Source: Clostridiaceae bacterium
GTDB taxonomy: Bacteria > Bacillota > Clostridia > DSM-8532
Reading direction: 5' to 3'
DNA: 64,000 bases
NCBI GenBank assembly: GCA_012719545.1
Contig: JAAYAD010000054.1
Span: 30,659 to 94,658 of the forward strand
Shown here piece by piece: positions 1 to 7,872 of this stretch (position 1 is the first letter of the stretch; the number at the start of each line of letters is the position of its first letter). The notes below the pieces were generated by a model, which saw only the letters and a list, made by a program, of their open reading frames with translations, was not told where the DNA came from and ran no database searches. The translations under genes were made by a program, and so were the position numbers.

Positions 1-317
1 ACTCATCAAACAGGGATAAGATAGATTCAATCATTGTTTCAGGCTATGCCGATTCGGATGATACATACCAGAACAATTATCTTCTCTCCTGTGAAAGGGC
101 AATAGCCGTAATCAACACCATGATGGCTGAAAACCCGGTCCTTGAAAAAAAATACGGCCGGTATTTTCAGGCTTCGGGCTTCTCCGAGTTCAGGCCTCTT
201 GTAGAGGAAGTCAACGAAGCCGCAAAGTCAAAAAACCGGCGCATTCAGATTTCTATTGATATTAAGGACTCTCAAATCCAGAAGATTATTTCCGATTATA
301 TGAGCAGGCAGCCTTAA
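1..317 (+). CDS. OmpA/MotB-like C-terminal domain protein (5' end outside window)
   Basis: The reading frame is open from the first full codon at position 3 to a TAA at 315-317, so this is the 3' end of a gene that begins before the window. The visible 104 residues resemble the peptidoglycan-binding OmpA/MotB fold: an SGYAD strand at the start, NNYLLSCERA at the beginning of a helix, a GFSEFRPL segment and the closing NRRIQISI, which corresponds to the family's NRRVEI strand. In Gram-positive bacteria such domains anchor MotB-type stators or other membrane proteins to the wall. Without the N-terminus I cannot tell whether it is MotB. Its last 32 bases overlap the end of the convergent peptidase gene. 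Confidence 0.75.
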   Translation, partial: SSNRDKIDSIIVSGYADSDDTYQNNYLLSCERAIAVINTMMAENPVLEKKYGRYFQASGFSEFRPLVEEVNEAAKSKNRRIQISIDIKDSQIQKIISDYMSRQP

Positions 318-1416
318 TAATGGATGTTAAAAATTCGCATGCTTTAACCATGTCGGAAATTTTAATCTGCTCCTGGGTGCTGTGAACCTTATCCATTCCA
401 ACACTTATATCCACCGCAGGAATTCCCGCTCCATTAATGATATTGGTATCGCTACCGCCTCCGGTGGACTCAAGGCGAATAGGTATTCCGGAAATTTCAG
501 AAGCCTTTTTGACCAGTTCAATAATGGCGTCGCTTTCTTTTATAAAATAGCCGGGATACATGGTTTCTGCCTCAATGTCCACGGTTCCTCCCATCTCTTC
601 AGCAGTCTTTTTGAAGGAATCCACTATTGCCTGTGTGTACATGGCTATTTTGTCCTTGTCTGTAGAGCGGACCTCTCCCTCAACGGTACATGTTTCGCAG
701 ACAATATTCCTTGCCTCACCGCCTTTGATGATGCCAATATTGGATGTGCTTTCAGGATCGATTCTTCCAAAATAGGGCATATGGGCAATAGCCTTGGAAG
801 CCATCATTATAGCACTTAATCCTTTCTCAGGCTCAAGCCCTGCATGGGCTGCACGGCCCTTGAAGGTCGCTGAAAAACGGTTGTAATAGGGAGCTTTTAC
901 AGCTATTGTGCCTATTGGCCCGCCATTATCCAGTATGAAGGCAAAATCTGCGGGGATTTTGGACAAATCAAGATTTCTTGCACCATAGAGCCCGCCTTCC
1001 TCTGCCACGGTGAAGGCTATATAAAGATCCCCGAATTCGGCTCCATCCTCTTTTAAAGACTTTATTGTTTCCAAAATAACAGCGATTCCTGCCGCGTCAT
1101 CGCCGCCAAGAATGGTTGTGCCATCGCTTTTAATAATATCCCCTTCAACAACGGCCTTTTTATTGAGCCCCGGCACAACGGTGTCCATATGAGCCATCAA
1201 TAATAAAGCAGGCGCATTTGTGTTTCCTTTTACGTGGCATACCACATTTCCTGCATTACCGCCGATTTTTGAGCCGGTATCGTCTTCATATGGCTCATAG
1301 CCCATTGACTTTAGCATTTCAAGAAGAGCATCGGCCATTTTTCTTTCCTGCTTTGTTAAGCTGTCAATTGCAACAAGGTTCAAAAACTCGTCTACCAGCC
1401 TCTGTTTATTTATCAT
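286..1416 (-). CDS. M20 family peptidase, PepT-like
   Basis: A 376-residue zinc aminopeptidase of the M20 family, PepT-like subgroup, expected to trim peptides in the cytoplasm. The metal-binding motifs are intact: HMD at 76-78, GDDAAG with Asp106/107, the catalytic AEEGG with Glu139/140, and a DKVHS near the C-terminus that supplies the last His. The dimerisation insert sits at roughly 180-290. An upstream ATG at 1512 would overlap dut, but GGAGG lies 8 bases before the ATG at 1416, so that start is preferred. It is the last gene of a run zapA, DUF948-like, U32, dut, peptidase, and its 3' end overlaps the convergent OmpA-like gene. Confidence 0.85.
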   Translation of the reverse strand: MINKQRLVDEFLNLVAIDSLTKQERKMADALLEMLKSMGYEPYEDDTGSKIGGNAGNVVCHVKGNTNAPALLLMAHMDTVVPGLNKKAVVEGDIIKSDGTTILGGDDAAGIAVILETIKSLKEDGAEFGDLYIAFTVAEEGGLYGARNLDLSKIPADFAFILDNGGPIGTIAVKAPYYNRFSATFKGRAAHAGLEPEKGLSAIMMASKAIAHMPYFGRIDPESTSNIGIIKGGEARNIVCETCTVEGEVRSTDKDKIAMYTQAIVDSFKKTAEEMGGTVDIEAETMYPGYFIKESDAIIELVKKASEISGIPIRLESTGGGSDTNIINGAGIPAVDISVGMDKVHSTQEQIKISDMVKACEFLTSIIKAACSYNRK

Positions 1417-1486
1417 ACAATCTGCCTCCATTTTTTGAATATTCTCTATGCTAGGGCGTGAAAGATTATGATTCCAACAGCCTCGG

Positions 1487-1978
1487 TCATACCCCGGTGG
1501 AGCCAAAGCCACCGCCTCTGTTTGTACCTATATTTATGACTGAGTCAACCTTTACCAGATTCATTCGGGGTACCTGAGCAAGAACAAGCTGGGCCACCCT
1601 CTCCCCTTTTCTTATTAAATATGTTCCTTTTTTATTTCCCTTGCTGTCCAGGGTATGGTATTCTCCATCTTTTTCACTGTTTTCAGGCGAAGTATTGGTC
1701 ATAAGAATACCCAGTTCGTCCCTGTAGCCTGCATCAATGGTACCTGGCGAATTTGAAAGGCGAAGAGGGGTTCTAAAGCTTATTCCGCTTCTTGGTCTTA
1801 CCTGTATTTCATAGCCTTCGGGAATGGCAAACTTAAGACCCGTAGGAATAATAACTGTCTCACCAGGCCTTATTATTGTATCCTCTGCCGCGCATACATC
1901 CATTCCTGCATCATAGGGATTGGCGTAGAATGGCATGGTCACGCCTTCCCTTATGACCTCCACATAAACATCTACCAT
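1487..1978 (-). CDS. dut: dUTP diphosphatase
   Basis: Trimeric dUTPase, 163 residues, hydrolysing dUTP to dUMP and pyrophosphate to keep uracil out of DNA and feed thymidylate synthesis. All five family motifs are visible: DAGMD at 23-27, PRSGI at 62-66, the GTIDAGYRDELG loop at 79-90 with the catalytic Asp, RVAQLV near 128, and the glycine-rich RGGGFGSTG at the C-terminus that closes over the substrate. GGAGG lies 7 bases before the ATG. There is a small insertion between motifs 3 and 4 (about residues 95-120) that makes it slightly longer than the typical 145-150 residues. It sits 17 bases downstream of the U32 peptidase gene and is likely cotranscribed. Confidence 0.95.
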   Translation of the reverse strand: MVDVYVEVIREGVTMPFYANPYDAGMDVCAAEDTIIRPGETVIIPTGLKFAIPEGYEIQVRPRSGISFRTPLRLSNSPGTIDAGYRDELGILMTNTSPENSEKDGEYHTLDSKGNKKGTYLIRKGERVAQLVLAQVPRMNLVKVDSVINIGTNRGGGFGSTGV

Positions 1979-1995
1979 TTTTGTACCTCCAATTA

Positions 1996-4449
1996 TTAGA
2001 CTCCCCTGAACCAGTGGCCCTTTGTATGGCCTTTTTCCTTCAGCTCATTCATATACTGCTGGACTTCTAAGTCAATATCAAAACCCTTTAACTTATTATA
2101 ATAATATCTTGCAACATAGGCGCAAGAAGCCATATCTTCATCGGTAAATATAAGCCTTATTAAATTAATAGGTGTCTCCTTTAATACATCCGTATCATCC
2201 ATGACAATGGGAACGGAATTGAAAATCTGGGTCCTTTTTAAGGCAGCATCTCTTATAAAGGGGAATATTTCTCCTTTTCGATCTTTTAGGTACCCTCTGT
2301 TTTTGCCACAGCTTTCACAATTGTTGGAACACTCTTTTATAGCTCCATGAGGACAATTCTCCATTGTCATAACGGGTATTCTTCCATATACTATGGCTTC
2401 AAGAGTTATTCCATCACATGATATGGACTTTACTTCATTTAAAGTGAGCTCAGGAGAAATAACGCCCGTACCTGCTCCGTATTCTTTCTGTAAATTAAGA
2501 GCCTGACTGTTAAACAGGTTCATGGAAAAGTCCGCGCAGAGAGCTTTTTCAGGAAATACCCTTTTTAATGCCATATAGGATCCCAAATTTCCAAAGGCAA
2601 TGCCGTCAAAATAGTCTTCAATTATCTTAAGCTTATTTATAACACTATCAATCTCATTATCCTTAAGTATGAACGGGGTCCAGACATAAATCTCTCCATT
2701 ATAATCTTTCTTAAGCTTTTTTATCTTATCTACAGGACAGACAGGAAGATAGACTCTGGATACAAAATCATTCAAATCATTAAGTGTTGGAGGGCACTCA
2801 TAAAAGAATGCTGAAAGTTCCTGTTTTACCTGAAGTTCTGAATACGCCTCCTTATTTTTCGTGGTTACTTCCAGTAACTTTTCAGCTTTATCGCTGTGAG
2901 GCCTTTTATATGCTGCAATCCTCTTATTTTTTATCTCTTCCAGGACTTTTCGCCTTAAGTCATTTAATACAGAAACAGGCAATATACTCTCATTGTCAGT
3001 ATCAACCTGCAGGCTATTAAGCCAATATGGCGTATCCCCTGTTTTCTTAAGCTGCTGGTATATACGATCATAGGTCAACGGCCTGTTAATGGCTTTTTCA
3101 GCATTAATATCCGATTCTGCAAAAGCAATATTTCCAAAGCTGTCTGTGGCCTTCAGCCTTGCTTTCTGTCCAACTATAAGGGTAAATTCCATATCTATAG
3201 GGACAAGCGGCCTTTCGCCATGTTCATATGTTTTTCTTGCCTCCTCAAAAAGAGGCCTGGACATGGTTTTATAAACCTGGCTTCCCTTGTTTACAAAAGT
3301 TTTAACATCCCCTATCCAGGGCGAAGTATCAGCACCTGCCTTATCCATATGGCGGTTATTATCTACTATTGCCGTGACAATAAGGCTTTGGGGGCCCTTC
3401 TTTTCATCCATTATTTCTATGCCGTCCCCCATATTAAGAGGCTTAATAAGTTTTATCCTGGCATATGGGGATTTATAGTCTGTTACTACCCCAATATTAA
3501 TGCCCTGGTTCTTGGGATGCCCGCTATATATGAGATTAGTGCTTGATTTGTCAGACAAAAAATAGCTTTTAGTAAATCCCCCTCTGTTGAATGCCTGCAA
3601 AAGCTTTTGCTTATCCATTTCGTCAACCTTGAAGTCTAAAGGTGAATCTTCCAGCAAATCAATATATTTTCTATAAATGGAGGTTACAATTGCAACGTAT
3701 TCGGGGGATTTCATCCGTCCCTCAATTTTAAGGGAAGCAACTTTCGATTCCTTAAGCTCCGGCAAAAGCTCCAGAGCCATAAGATCCCTTGTGCTTAAAA
3801 GATATGAATTGCCGGAAAATGAGGTTTTATTGCGCGAAACAGCCCATGGGAGCCTGCATGGCTGGGCGCAAAGGCCGCGATTGCCGCTTCTTCCTCCTAT
3901 AAAGCTGGACATGAGGCATTGGCCTGAATAGCATACACAAAGGGCTCCATGGACAAAAACCTCAAGCTCCACAGAACTATTTTCAGATATAAACTTTATT
4001 TCATCCAGGGACAACTCACGGGACAGCACAACCCTTTCCACTCCCAGGTTCGACAGAGCATTGACAGTTGCGCTGCTTGTAATTGTCATCTGAGTACTTG
4101 CATGAATTGGCAGATCCGGAATATGGTCTTTTAAAAGCTTTAAAAAACCCAAATCCTGGACGATAACGGCATCTGCCCCGTTTTCACGGGCAAAGGATGC
4201 AAAATTGAGAGCATCCTTTAATTCGTCATTTTTAAGTAGGGTATTAAGGGTGATATATACCTTCACCCCTCGTTCATGGGCATAGTCAAGAGCTTTTATA
4301 AGCTCTTCCTCGTTAAAATTTCCTGCATTGATTCTGGCGTTATATTTTCCTCCGCCAAGATATACAGCATCGGCACCATTTAAAACAGCCGCCTTAAGTG
4401 ATTCAAAGCTGCCTGCAGGTGCAAGCAGCTCCATTTTTCTCTTAGTCAT
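1996..4449 (-). CDS. Long U32 family peptidase / RNA hydroxylation-type protein
   Basis: An 817-residue member of the U32 family. The N-terminal TIM-barrel-like region opens with LLAPAGS and carries the HGALCVCYSGQC...RSGNRGLCAQPCR signature near 170-200, a cysteine set known in the family to be needed for activity and probably to hold an Fe-S cluster. A middle DUF3656-type region spans about 380-500. The C-terminal third repeats a U32-like half with VYGRIPVMTMENCP and a second cysteine cluster (NNCESC). Related E. coli proteins (RlhA, TrhP) hydroxylate 23S rRNA or tRNA, so RNA modification is at least as likely as proteolysis. Its start is 9 bases after the upstream stop codon; placement after zapA is common in Clostridia. 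Confidence 0.85.
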   Translation of the reverse strand: MTKRKMELLAPAGSFESLKAAVLNGADAVYLGGGKYNARINAGNFNEEELIKALDYAHERGVKVYITLNTLLKNDELKDALNFASFARENGADAVIVQDLGFLKLLKDHIPDLPIHASTQMTITSSATVNALSNLGVERVVLSRELSLDEIKFISENSSVELEVFVHGALCVCYSGQCLMSSFIGGRSGNRGLCAQPCRLPWAVSRNKTSFSGNSYLLSTRDLMALELLPELKESKVASLKIEGRMKSPEYVAIVTSIYRKYIDLLEDSPLDFKVDEMDKQKLLQAFNRGGFTKSYFLSDKSSTNLIYSGHPKNQGINIGVVTDYKSPYARIKLIKPLNMGDGIEIMDEKKGPQSLIVTAIVDNNRHMDKAGADTSPWIGDVKTFVNKGSQVYKTMSRPLFEEARKTYEHGERPLVPIDMEFTLIVGQKARLKATDSFGNIAFAESDINAEKAINRPLTYDRIYQQLKKTGDTPYWLNSLQVDTDNESILPVSVLNDLRRKVLEEIKNKRIAAYKRPHSDKAEKLLEVTTKNKEAYSELQVKQELSAFFYECPPTLNDLNDFVSRVYLPVCPVDKIKKLKKDYNGEIYVWTPFILKDNEIDSVINKLKIIEDYFDGIAFGNLGSYMALKRVFPEKALCADFSMNLFNSQALNLQKEYGAGTGVISPELTLNEVKSISCDGITLEAIVYGRIPVMTMENCPHGAIKECSNNCESCGKNRGYLKDRKGEIFPFIRDAALKRTQIFNSVPIVMDDTDVLKETPINLIRLIFTDEDMASCAYVARYYYNKLKGFDIDLEVQQYMNELKEKGHTKGHWFRGV

Positions 4450-4458
4450 ATGAACAAA

Positions 4459-5022
4459 TTAGCCTTCCTTTGGTGTCAAGTCTATTTTTTGGCCTGTGAC
4501 CCCTTCAGCTTCTACCTTGACATAATCTGCATCGGGTTTAAAATCTTCATCCTCGGATGTAACTATCTCAATTTCCTCAGGCTTGTCCTGACCTGGCTTA
4601 TACTTATACTTGTAAACTGTGTTTTTCTTCTTTGATTTTTCTTTTCTGTTCACAAACTGCTTTCTTATGGCGTCAATTATATCAAGAATAGTCTTAACCT
4701 TAAGAAGAATATCCTTCTGGATTGTCTCCACGCCATTTTTTACGGCATCGGATATTTTGCCCACATCATCAATCACATGCTGTATACTTTCAAGGTTATC
4801 CTTAACCATTCCTGTAATTTTGGCTGCATTATCCGTAATTTCAGGAAGCTTGACGACAGACATTCGTATATCGTCCTTATTCTCTTCAATTATGTCGTTT
4901 ATATTCCTGAGAGCCTTTATGAGATTTGACAACGCCATGATTAAATAAACAATCAATAGCGAGCCTAAAACAGATACAATCAGGATTAACAGTTCTCTTA
5001 AGGAAATCATTTCATCAAGCAT
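4459..5022 (-). CDS. DUF948-like membrane-anchored coiled-coil protein
   Basis: About 187 residues with an N-terminal membrane helix (around 10-35), then a long amphipathic helical stretch with spaced hydrophobics and NIN/NAA/NLES patterns typical of DUF948 proteins, and a charged Lys/Glu-rich tail. This architecture suggests a cytoplasmic coiled coil tethered to the membrane. Function is unknown. An in-frame GTG at 5028 lies only 4 bases from GGAGG, whereas the ATG at 5022 is 10 bases away, so the ATG is preferred. It lies between zapA and the U32 gene with 24- and 9-base gaps, so it is probably in the same operon and may act at the envelope or division site. Confidence 0.65.
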   Translation of the reverse strand: MLDEMISLRELLILIVSVLGSLLIVYLIMALSNLIKALRNINDIIEENKDDIRMSVVKLPEITDNAAKITGMVKDNLESIQHVIDDVGKISDAVKNGVETIQKDILLKVKTILDIIDAIRKQFVNRKEKSKKKNTVYKYKYKPGQDKPEEIEIVTSEDEDFKPDADYVKVEAEGVTGQKIDLTPKEG

Positions 5023-5046
5023 GGACACATATCCTCCGTTTATTTG

Positions 5047-5457
5047 TTACTTTTCGGGTGTCTGGTATAGTTTTAAGGTATTTCTGACCTCCCTGACCTC
5101 TGTTTCCTTCTTGGTTAACTCAATCTGAAGCTGAGATTCTCTTTCCTTAAGCCTTGAATTTTCATTTTTAAGCCGCTGGTGCTCATCAATGAGTTCCTGA
5201 TGCTTTCTCTTCAGCTCTTTAAGCTCCTGTTCTCTGTCATTAAGCACCTCTTTTAATTGGAACAATTCTTCAGCCATATTGACAGATGCTAAAACTGAAG
5301 CCATGGACGTGCTTAGCAAGTGATTTTTGCGGGTGATTTCCTGAAGCTTCTTATCGACAAATAGTGCTACCTTCTGTATGTATTCAGGGGATTCGTCACC
5401 GCATAATACATACTCGTTCCCTGCAATACGGACAGTTACTTTATTTTTCTGCGCCAA
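5047..5457 (-). CDS. zapA: Cell division protein ZapA, extended coiled coil
   Basis: ZapA promotes bundling of FtsZ filaments at the Z-ring. The N-terminal ZapA domain (about 1-75) shows KVTVRIAGNEY, the SPEYIQKVALFVD segment and LLSTSMASVLASVNMAEEL, all typical of the family. Residues 70-125 form an unbroken charged coiled coil that is longer than in short ZapA proteins. The start is a TTG at 5457, preceded by GGAG about 9 bases upstream; no in-frame ATG would keep the first strand. It is the first gene of a minus-strand run leading through the DUF948-like gene to U32, dut and peptidase. Confidence 0.88.
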   Translation of the reverse strand: MAQKNKVTVRIAGNEYVLCGDESPEYIQKVALFVDKKLQEITRKNHLLSTSMASVLASVNMAEELFQLKEVLNDREQELKELKRKHQELIDEHQRLKNENSRLKERESQLQIELTKKETEVREVRNTLKLYQTPEK

Positions 5458-5536
5458 ACTATCAGCTCCAGTCTGCTTGTATTCCCTTAAAATTACAGCA
5501 TGGAAAACATTTACTCAATTATTATACTATATTTTG

Positions 5537-5962
5537 TCAAGGTTGATTTGCTTTTTCACGCAAAAATTCTCCAAACCTTTTGTCGGTACCCAAAATATGC
5601 TTGTCCAGCCACCTGCTTAAGAAGTCCAGCACCTCTTTAGCCGTGCCAATCTGATTTTCGTCAAGCTCGTACAAATTTATGCCTGCAACCTTATGTACAA
5701 AGCTTTTATGCTCAAGCTGCTGGATCTTTATATTGAAAGAGTCATAGCCGGTTTCTTCAAACATCTTTTCTTCGTGAGAAAAATGATAAATGGCATATTT
5801 TTTGAGCTCTTCAAAAATAGATACTATTTCATCAAAATGGTCGTATTCGTCTCCAAGCTCAATAATCTCATTCATCTGGTTAATCATGTCCATAAGCTTC
5901 TTGTGCTGTGCGTCGATAACAGGATCGTAACAACTGTACTCGTCCTTCCACTTAATAATCAT
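5537..5962 (-). CDS. Bacteriohemerythrin
   Basis: A 141-residue single-domain hemerythrin, a four-helix bundle that binds oxygen or other small ligands at a non-haem di-iron centre. The ligands are visible in order: His20 in DAQHKKL, His60 with Glu64 and the adjacent His63 in YHFSHEEKMFEE, the EHKSFVH pair at 85-90, and DKHILGTD near the C-terminus. In anaerobes such proteins are thought to buffer oxygen or sense it. AGGAGG lies 9-10 bases before the ATG. It stands alone, separated from zapA by 79 bases and from sigH by 222 bases. Confidence 0.92.
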   Translation of the reverse strand: MIIKWKDEYSCYDPVIDAQHKKLMDMINQMNEIIELGDEYDHFDEIVSIFEELKKYAIYHFSHEEKMFEETGYDSFNIKIQQLEHKSFVHKVAGINLYELDENQIGTAKEVLDFLSRWLDKHILGTDKRFGEFLREKANQP

Positions 5963-6044
5963 AATATTTCCCCTCCTAATGTATACTAATATAGGGCCCT
6001 TAGGCCCGTATCCTTTTATAATGCTTATTTATGTAATATAATAT

Positions 6045-6119
6045 TTACGGAACCCAATCCAATTCTTGCTTTTTCGACAGATTTCTTATATAATAAAATT
6101 GACACTGATACCTTAACAT
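6045..6119 (-). CDS. Candidate 24-residue small ORF with strong SD, downstream of sigH
   Basis: On the minus strand, 65 bases after the sigH stop, a textbook AAAGGAGG is followed at 8-base spacing by an ATG at 6119 and 24 sense codons to a TAA at 6045. The predicted peptide begins MLRYQCQFYYIRNL and is basic and aromatic. It matches no family I recognise; it is not ribosomal protein L33, which often follows sigH in Firmicutes. The quality of the SD is the only evidence for translation. It could instead be a remnant of a longer gene or a chance ATG. Confidence 0.35.
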   Translation of the reverse strand: MLRYQCQFYYIRNLSKKQELDWVP

Positions 6120-6184
6120 ACTTTTACCTCCTTTTTAGCACATTTTTTGATTTTTGCCTGTTGTCTATCAACAGGCCTTCTTTG

Positions 6185-6844
6185 TTATTCTTCTTCCTTT
6201 ATGGAGCGTATGCATTTTTCAATCTTCTTCTTAAGACGCTGAAGAGCATTGTCCACAGATTTGACCGGTTTGTTAAGCTGTTTTGCAATGTCCTGATATG
6301 CTATGCCCACAAGATATTTATTAAGAACCTGCTTTTCAAAGGGGCTTAAAAGCTCCATAATTTTGCTTTCAATGACACTATGCTCTTCCTTGCTTATAAT
6401 AAGCTCCTCAGGATTGGTAACCGATATTTCCTGAAGCACTTCAATCAATGCCTTATCGGAATCATCGTCAAAAATCTTCTTATTCAATGAAACATATGAA
6501 TTCAAAGGCAGATGCTTTTGCCTGGTGGCTGTTTTTACCGCAGTTATAATCTGCCTGGTTATGCACATGTCTGCGAATACCCTGAATGGAATGTTTCTTT
6601 CATCCCGGTAATCACGTACAGCCTTAAAAAGACCAATCATCCCTTCCTGGACAATATCCTCGCGATCAGCACCAGCAAGGAAATAGCTCCTGGCCTTGGC
6701 ACGGACAAGAGGCTTGTACTTTTCTATAAGGTATTCCATTCCCCGGGTGCAGCCTGAGCGAGCATACACCAGTATTTCTTCATCTTCCATACCGTCATAT
6801 TTAGTATTGGAAAAATCCATGTTGGATGCCCCTGGCTGATACAT
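6185..6844 (-). CDS. sigH: RNA polymerase sporulation sigma factor SigH
   Basis: Sigma-70 family factor of the Spo0H type, 219 residues, which directs transcription at the onset of sporulation and stationary phase. Region 2 is clear around 35-105 (EYLIEKYKPLVRAKARSYFL, then DREDIVQEGMIGLFKAVRDY), and region 4 around 165-215 (LSPFEKQVLNKYLVGIAYQDIAKQLNKP and KSVDNALQRLKKK, the helix-turn-helix). There is no region 1.1 and little region 3, as in SigH. GGAGG is 8 bases before the ATG at 6844; the ATG five codons upstream has no SD. The partner gene ending 31 bases upstream is an unusual neighbour, since sigH usually precedes rpmG-secE-nusG. Confidence 0.92.
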   Translation of the reverse strand: MYQPGASNMDFSNTKYDGMEDEEILVYARSGCTRGMEYLIEKYKPLVRAKARSYFLAGADREDIVQEGMIGLFKAVRDYRDERNIPFRVFADMCITRQIITAVKTATRQKHLPLNSYVSLNKKIFDDDSDKALIEVLQEISVTNPEELIISKEEHSVIESKIMELLSPFEKQVLNKYLVGIAYQDIAKQLNKPVKSVDNALQRLKKKIEKCIRSIKEEE

Positions 6845-6875
6845 GACTGCTTCCTCCAAGAACCTTCAATTGAAA

Positions 6876-7700
6876 TTAAGTGGTCTTTCTAAGCACCAAT
6901 GTTTTAACATTTATATTAAGGCTGTTTACATTAAAGCCTGCAAATCGATCCAGTTCCCGGACAATAGTTTTCTGAGCTGTCCTTATCGCCTCAATTAAAT
7001 TGTAGCCAAATACCATTATAACATCCATGTCTATATACAGTCCATCAGGACTGTTGCTGGTTCTGAACCGCGTAACCTTTTCCATTTCAGGCATGCTGGT
7101 AATTATGTAGCTTACTACCTGGTAAATGGCATAATCGGAGATGGTATAGTTTCCGTAATAACTGAAAGTTGGTCGGACAACTGATTTCTCGCCGATTTTC
7201 TGGAATTCTCCCTTGCCTTTTCTGCGGAACAGCTGCAAAGGATCCAGGAAATACCCGGAAAACTGCTTTTTGAGCTGAACAGCAGGTACAGGAATTACAT
7301 GTTTACCCTGCTTGAGCCTGGTATTTCTGGCTTCCTGTATTTCATAAGGACTTGCAACATCCTCAATCCTGATCTTTTTTTCAAAACTGCCAAGCTCCAG
7401 AGTCTCGGCAATCTTTTCCACCATTTTGTCAGATGTACCTAATATAAGAATGCCTTTTGGCTTATGTTTCCTTATAGCTTTTTTTACTTCTTCCCTGTGC
7501 TCTTCTTCGGTAAAAAGAGCCACCCTTATGGAATTAATTTTGGAAGAAGCTTTTTTGGCCGATTTCCCGGCAACAATGCCATTCTCATGGATAAGAAGCC
7601 CATCATCAATAATATAGTCAAGTCCGTTTTCATGGGCTACCCATGATGCCCTGTGGCTTTTGCCTGTTCCGCTGGGTCCTATAAATGCTACAAGCCGCAA
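6876..7700 (-). CDS. P-loop NTPase fused to Asp23/Gls24-like domain
   Basis: 274 residues. The N-terminus has a perfect Walker A, GPSGTGKS at 8-15, followed by a nucleotide-kinase-like segment to about 120 (KGILILGTSDKM, then a basic region). The C-terminal 90 residues (about 185-274) look like an Asp23/Gls24 domain: NYTISDYAIYQVVSYI, then GLYIDMDVIMVFGYNLIEAI and NVNSLNINVKTLVL. Gls24 proteins are envelope- or stress-associated, and a fusion with a P-loop is uncommon. The start is TTG at 7700, supported by GGAGG 7 bases upstream. It lies 31 bases upstream of sigH in the same direction, so the two are likely cotranscribed. Function is not established. Confidence 0.7.
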   Translation of the reverse strand: MRLVAFIGPSGTGKSHRASWVAHENGLDYIIDDGLLIHENGIVAGKSAKKASSKINSIRVALFTEEEHREEVKKAIRKHKPKGILILGTSDKMVEKIAETLELGSFEKKIRIEDVASPYEIQEARNTRLKQGKHVIPVPAVQLKKQFSGYFLDPLQLFRRKGKGEFQKIGEKSVVRPTFSYYGNYTISDYAIYQVVSYIITSMPEMEKVTRFRTSNSPDGLYIDMDVIMVFGYNLIEAIRTAQKTIVRELDRFAGFNVNSLNINVKTLVLRKTT

Positions 7701-7802
7701 ATAAAATCCTCCATTTGTTATCCAATTAACAACTAAGTATAAAGATTATATATTATTATTCCACATTTTTTTTATTAGTAACATAAATATATTATTAAAA
7801 TT

Positions 7803-7841
7803 CACTTATAAAACAGCCCTCTGTCAGTGGACAGAGGGCTG
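7803..7841 (-). terminator. Rho-independent terminator of msmX
   Basis: A perfect 12-bp stem (CAGCCCTCTGTC paired with GACAGAGGGCTG) with a 4-base loop; read on the minus strand it is followed by TTTTATAA. It lies 32 bases after the msmX stop. Confidence 0.9.
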
Positions 7842-7872
7842 CTTGTAAATCCTATTTCATCATTTATTACTA

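Noticed and set aside
6156..6176. GCCTGTTG/CAACAGGC hairpin after sigH as terminator
   Set aside because: On the minus strand it is followed by A residues, not T residues, so it is not an intrinsic terminator of sigH.
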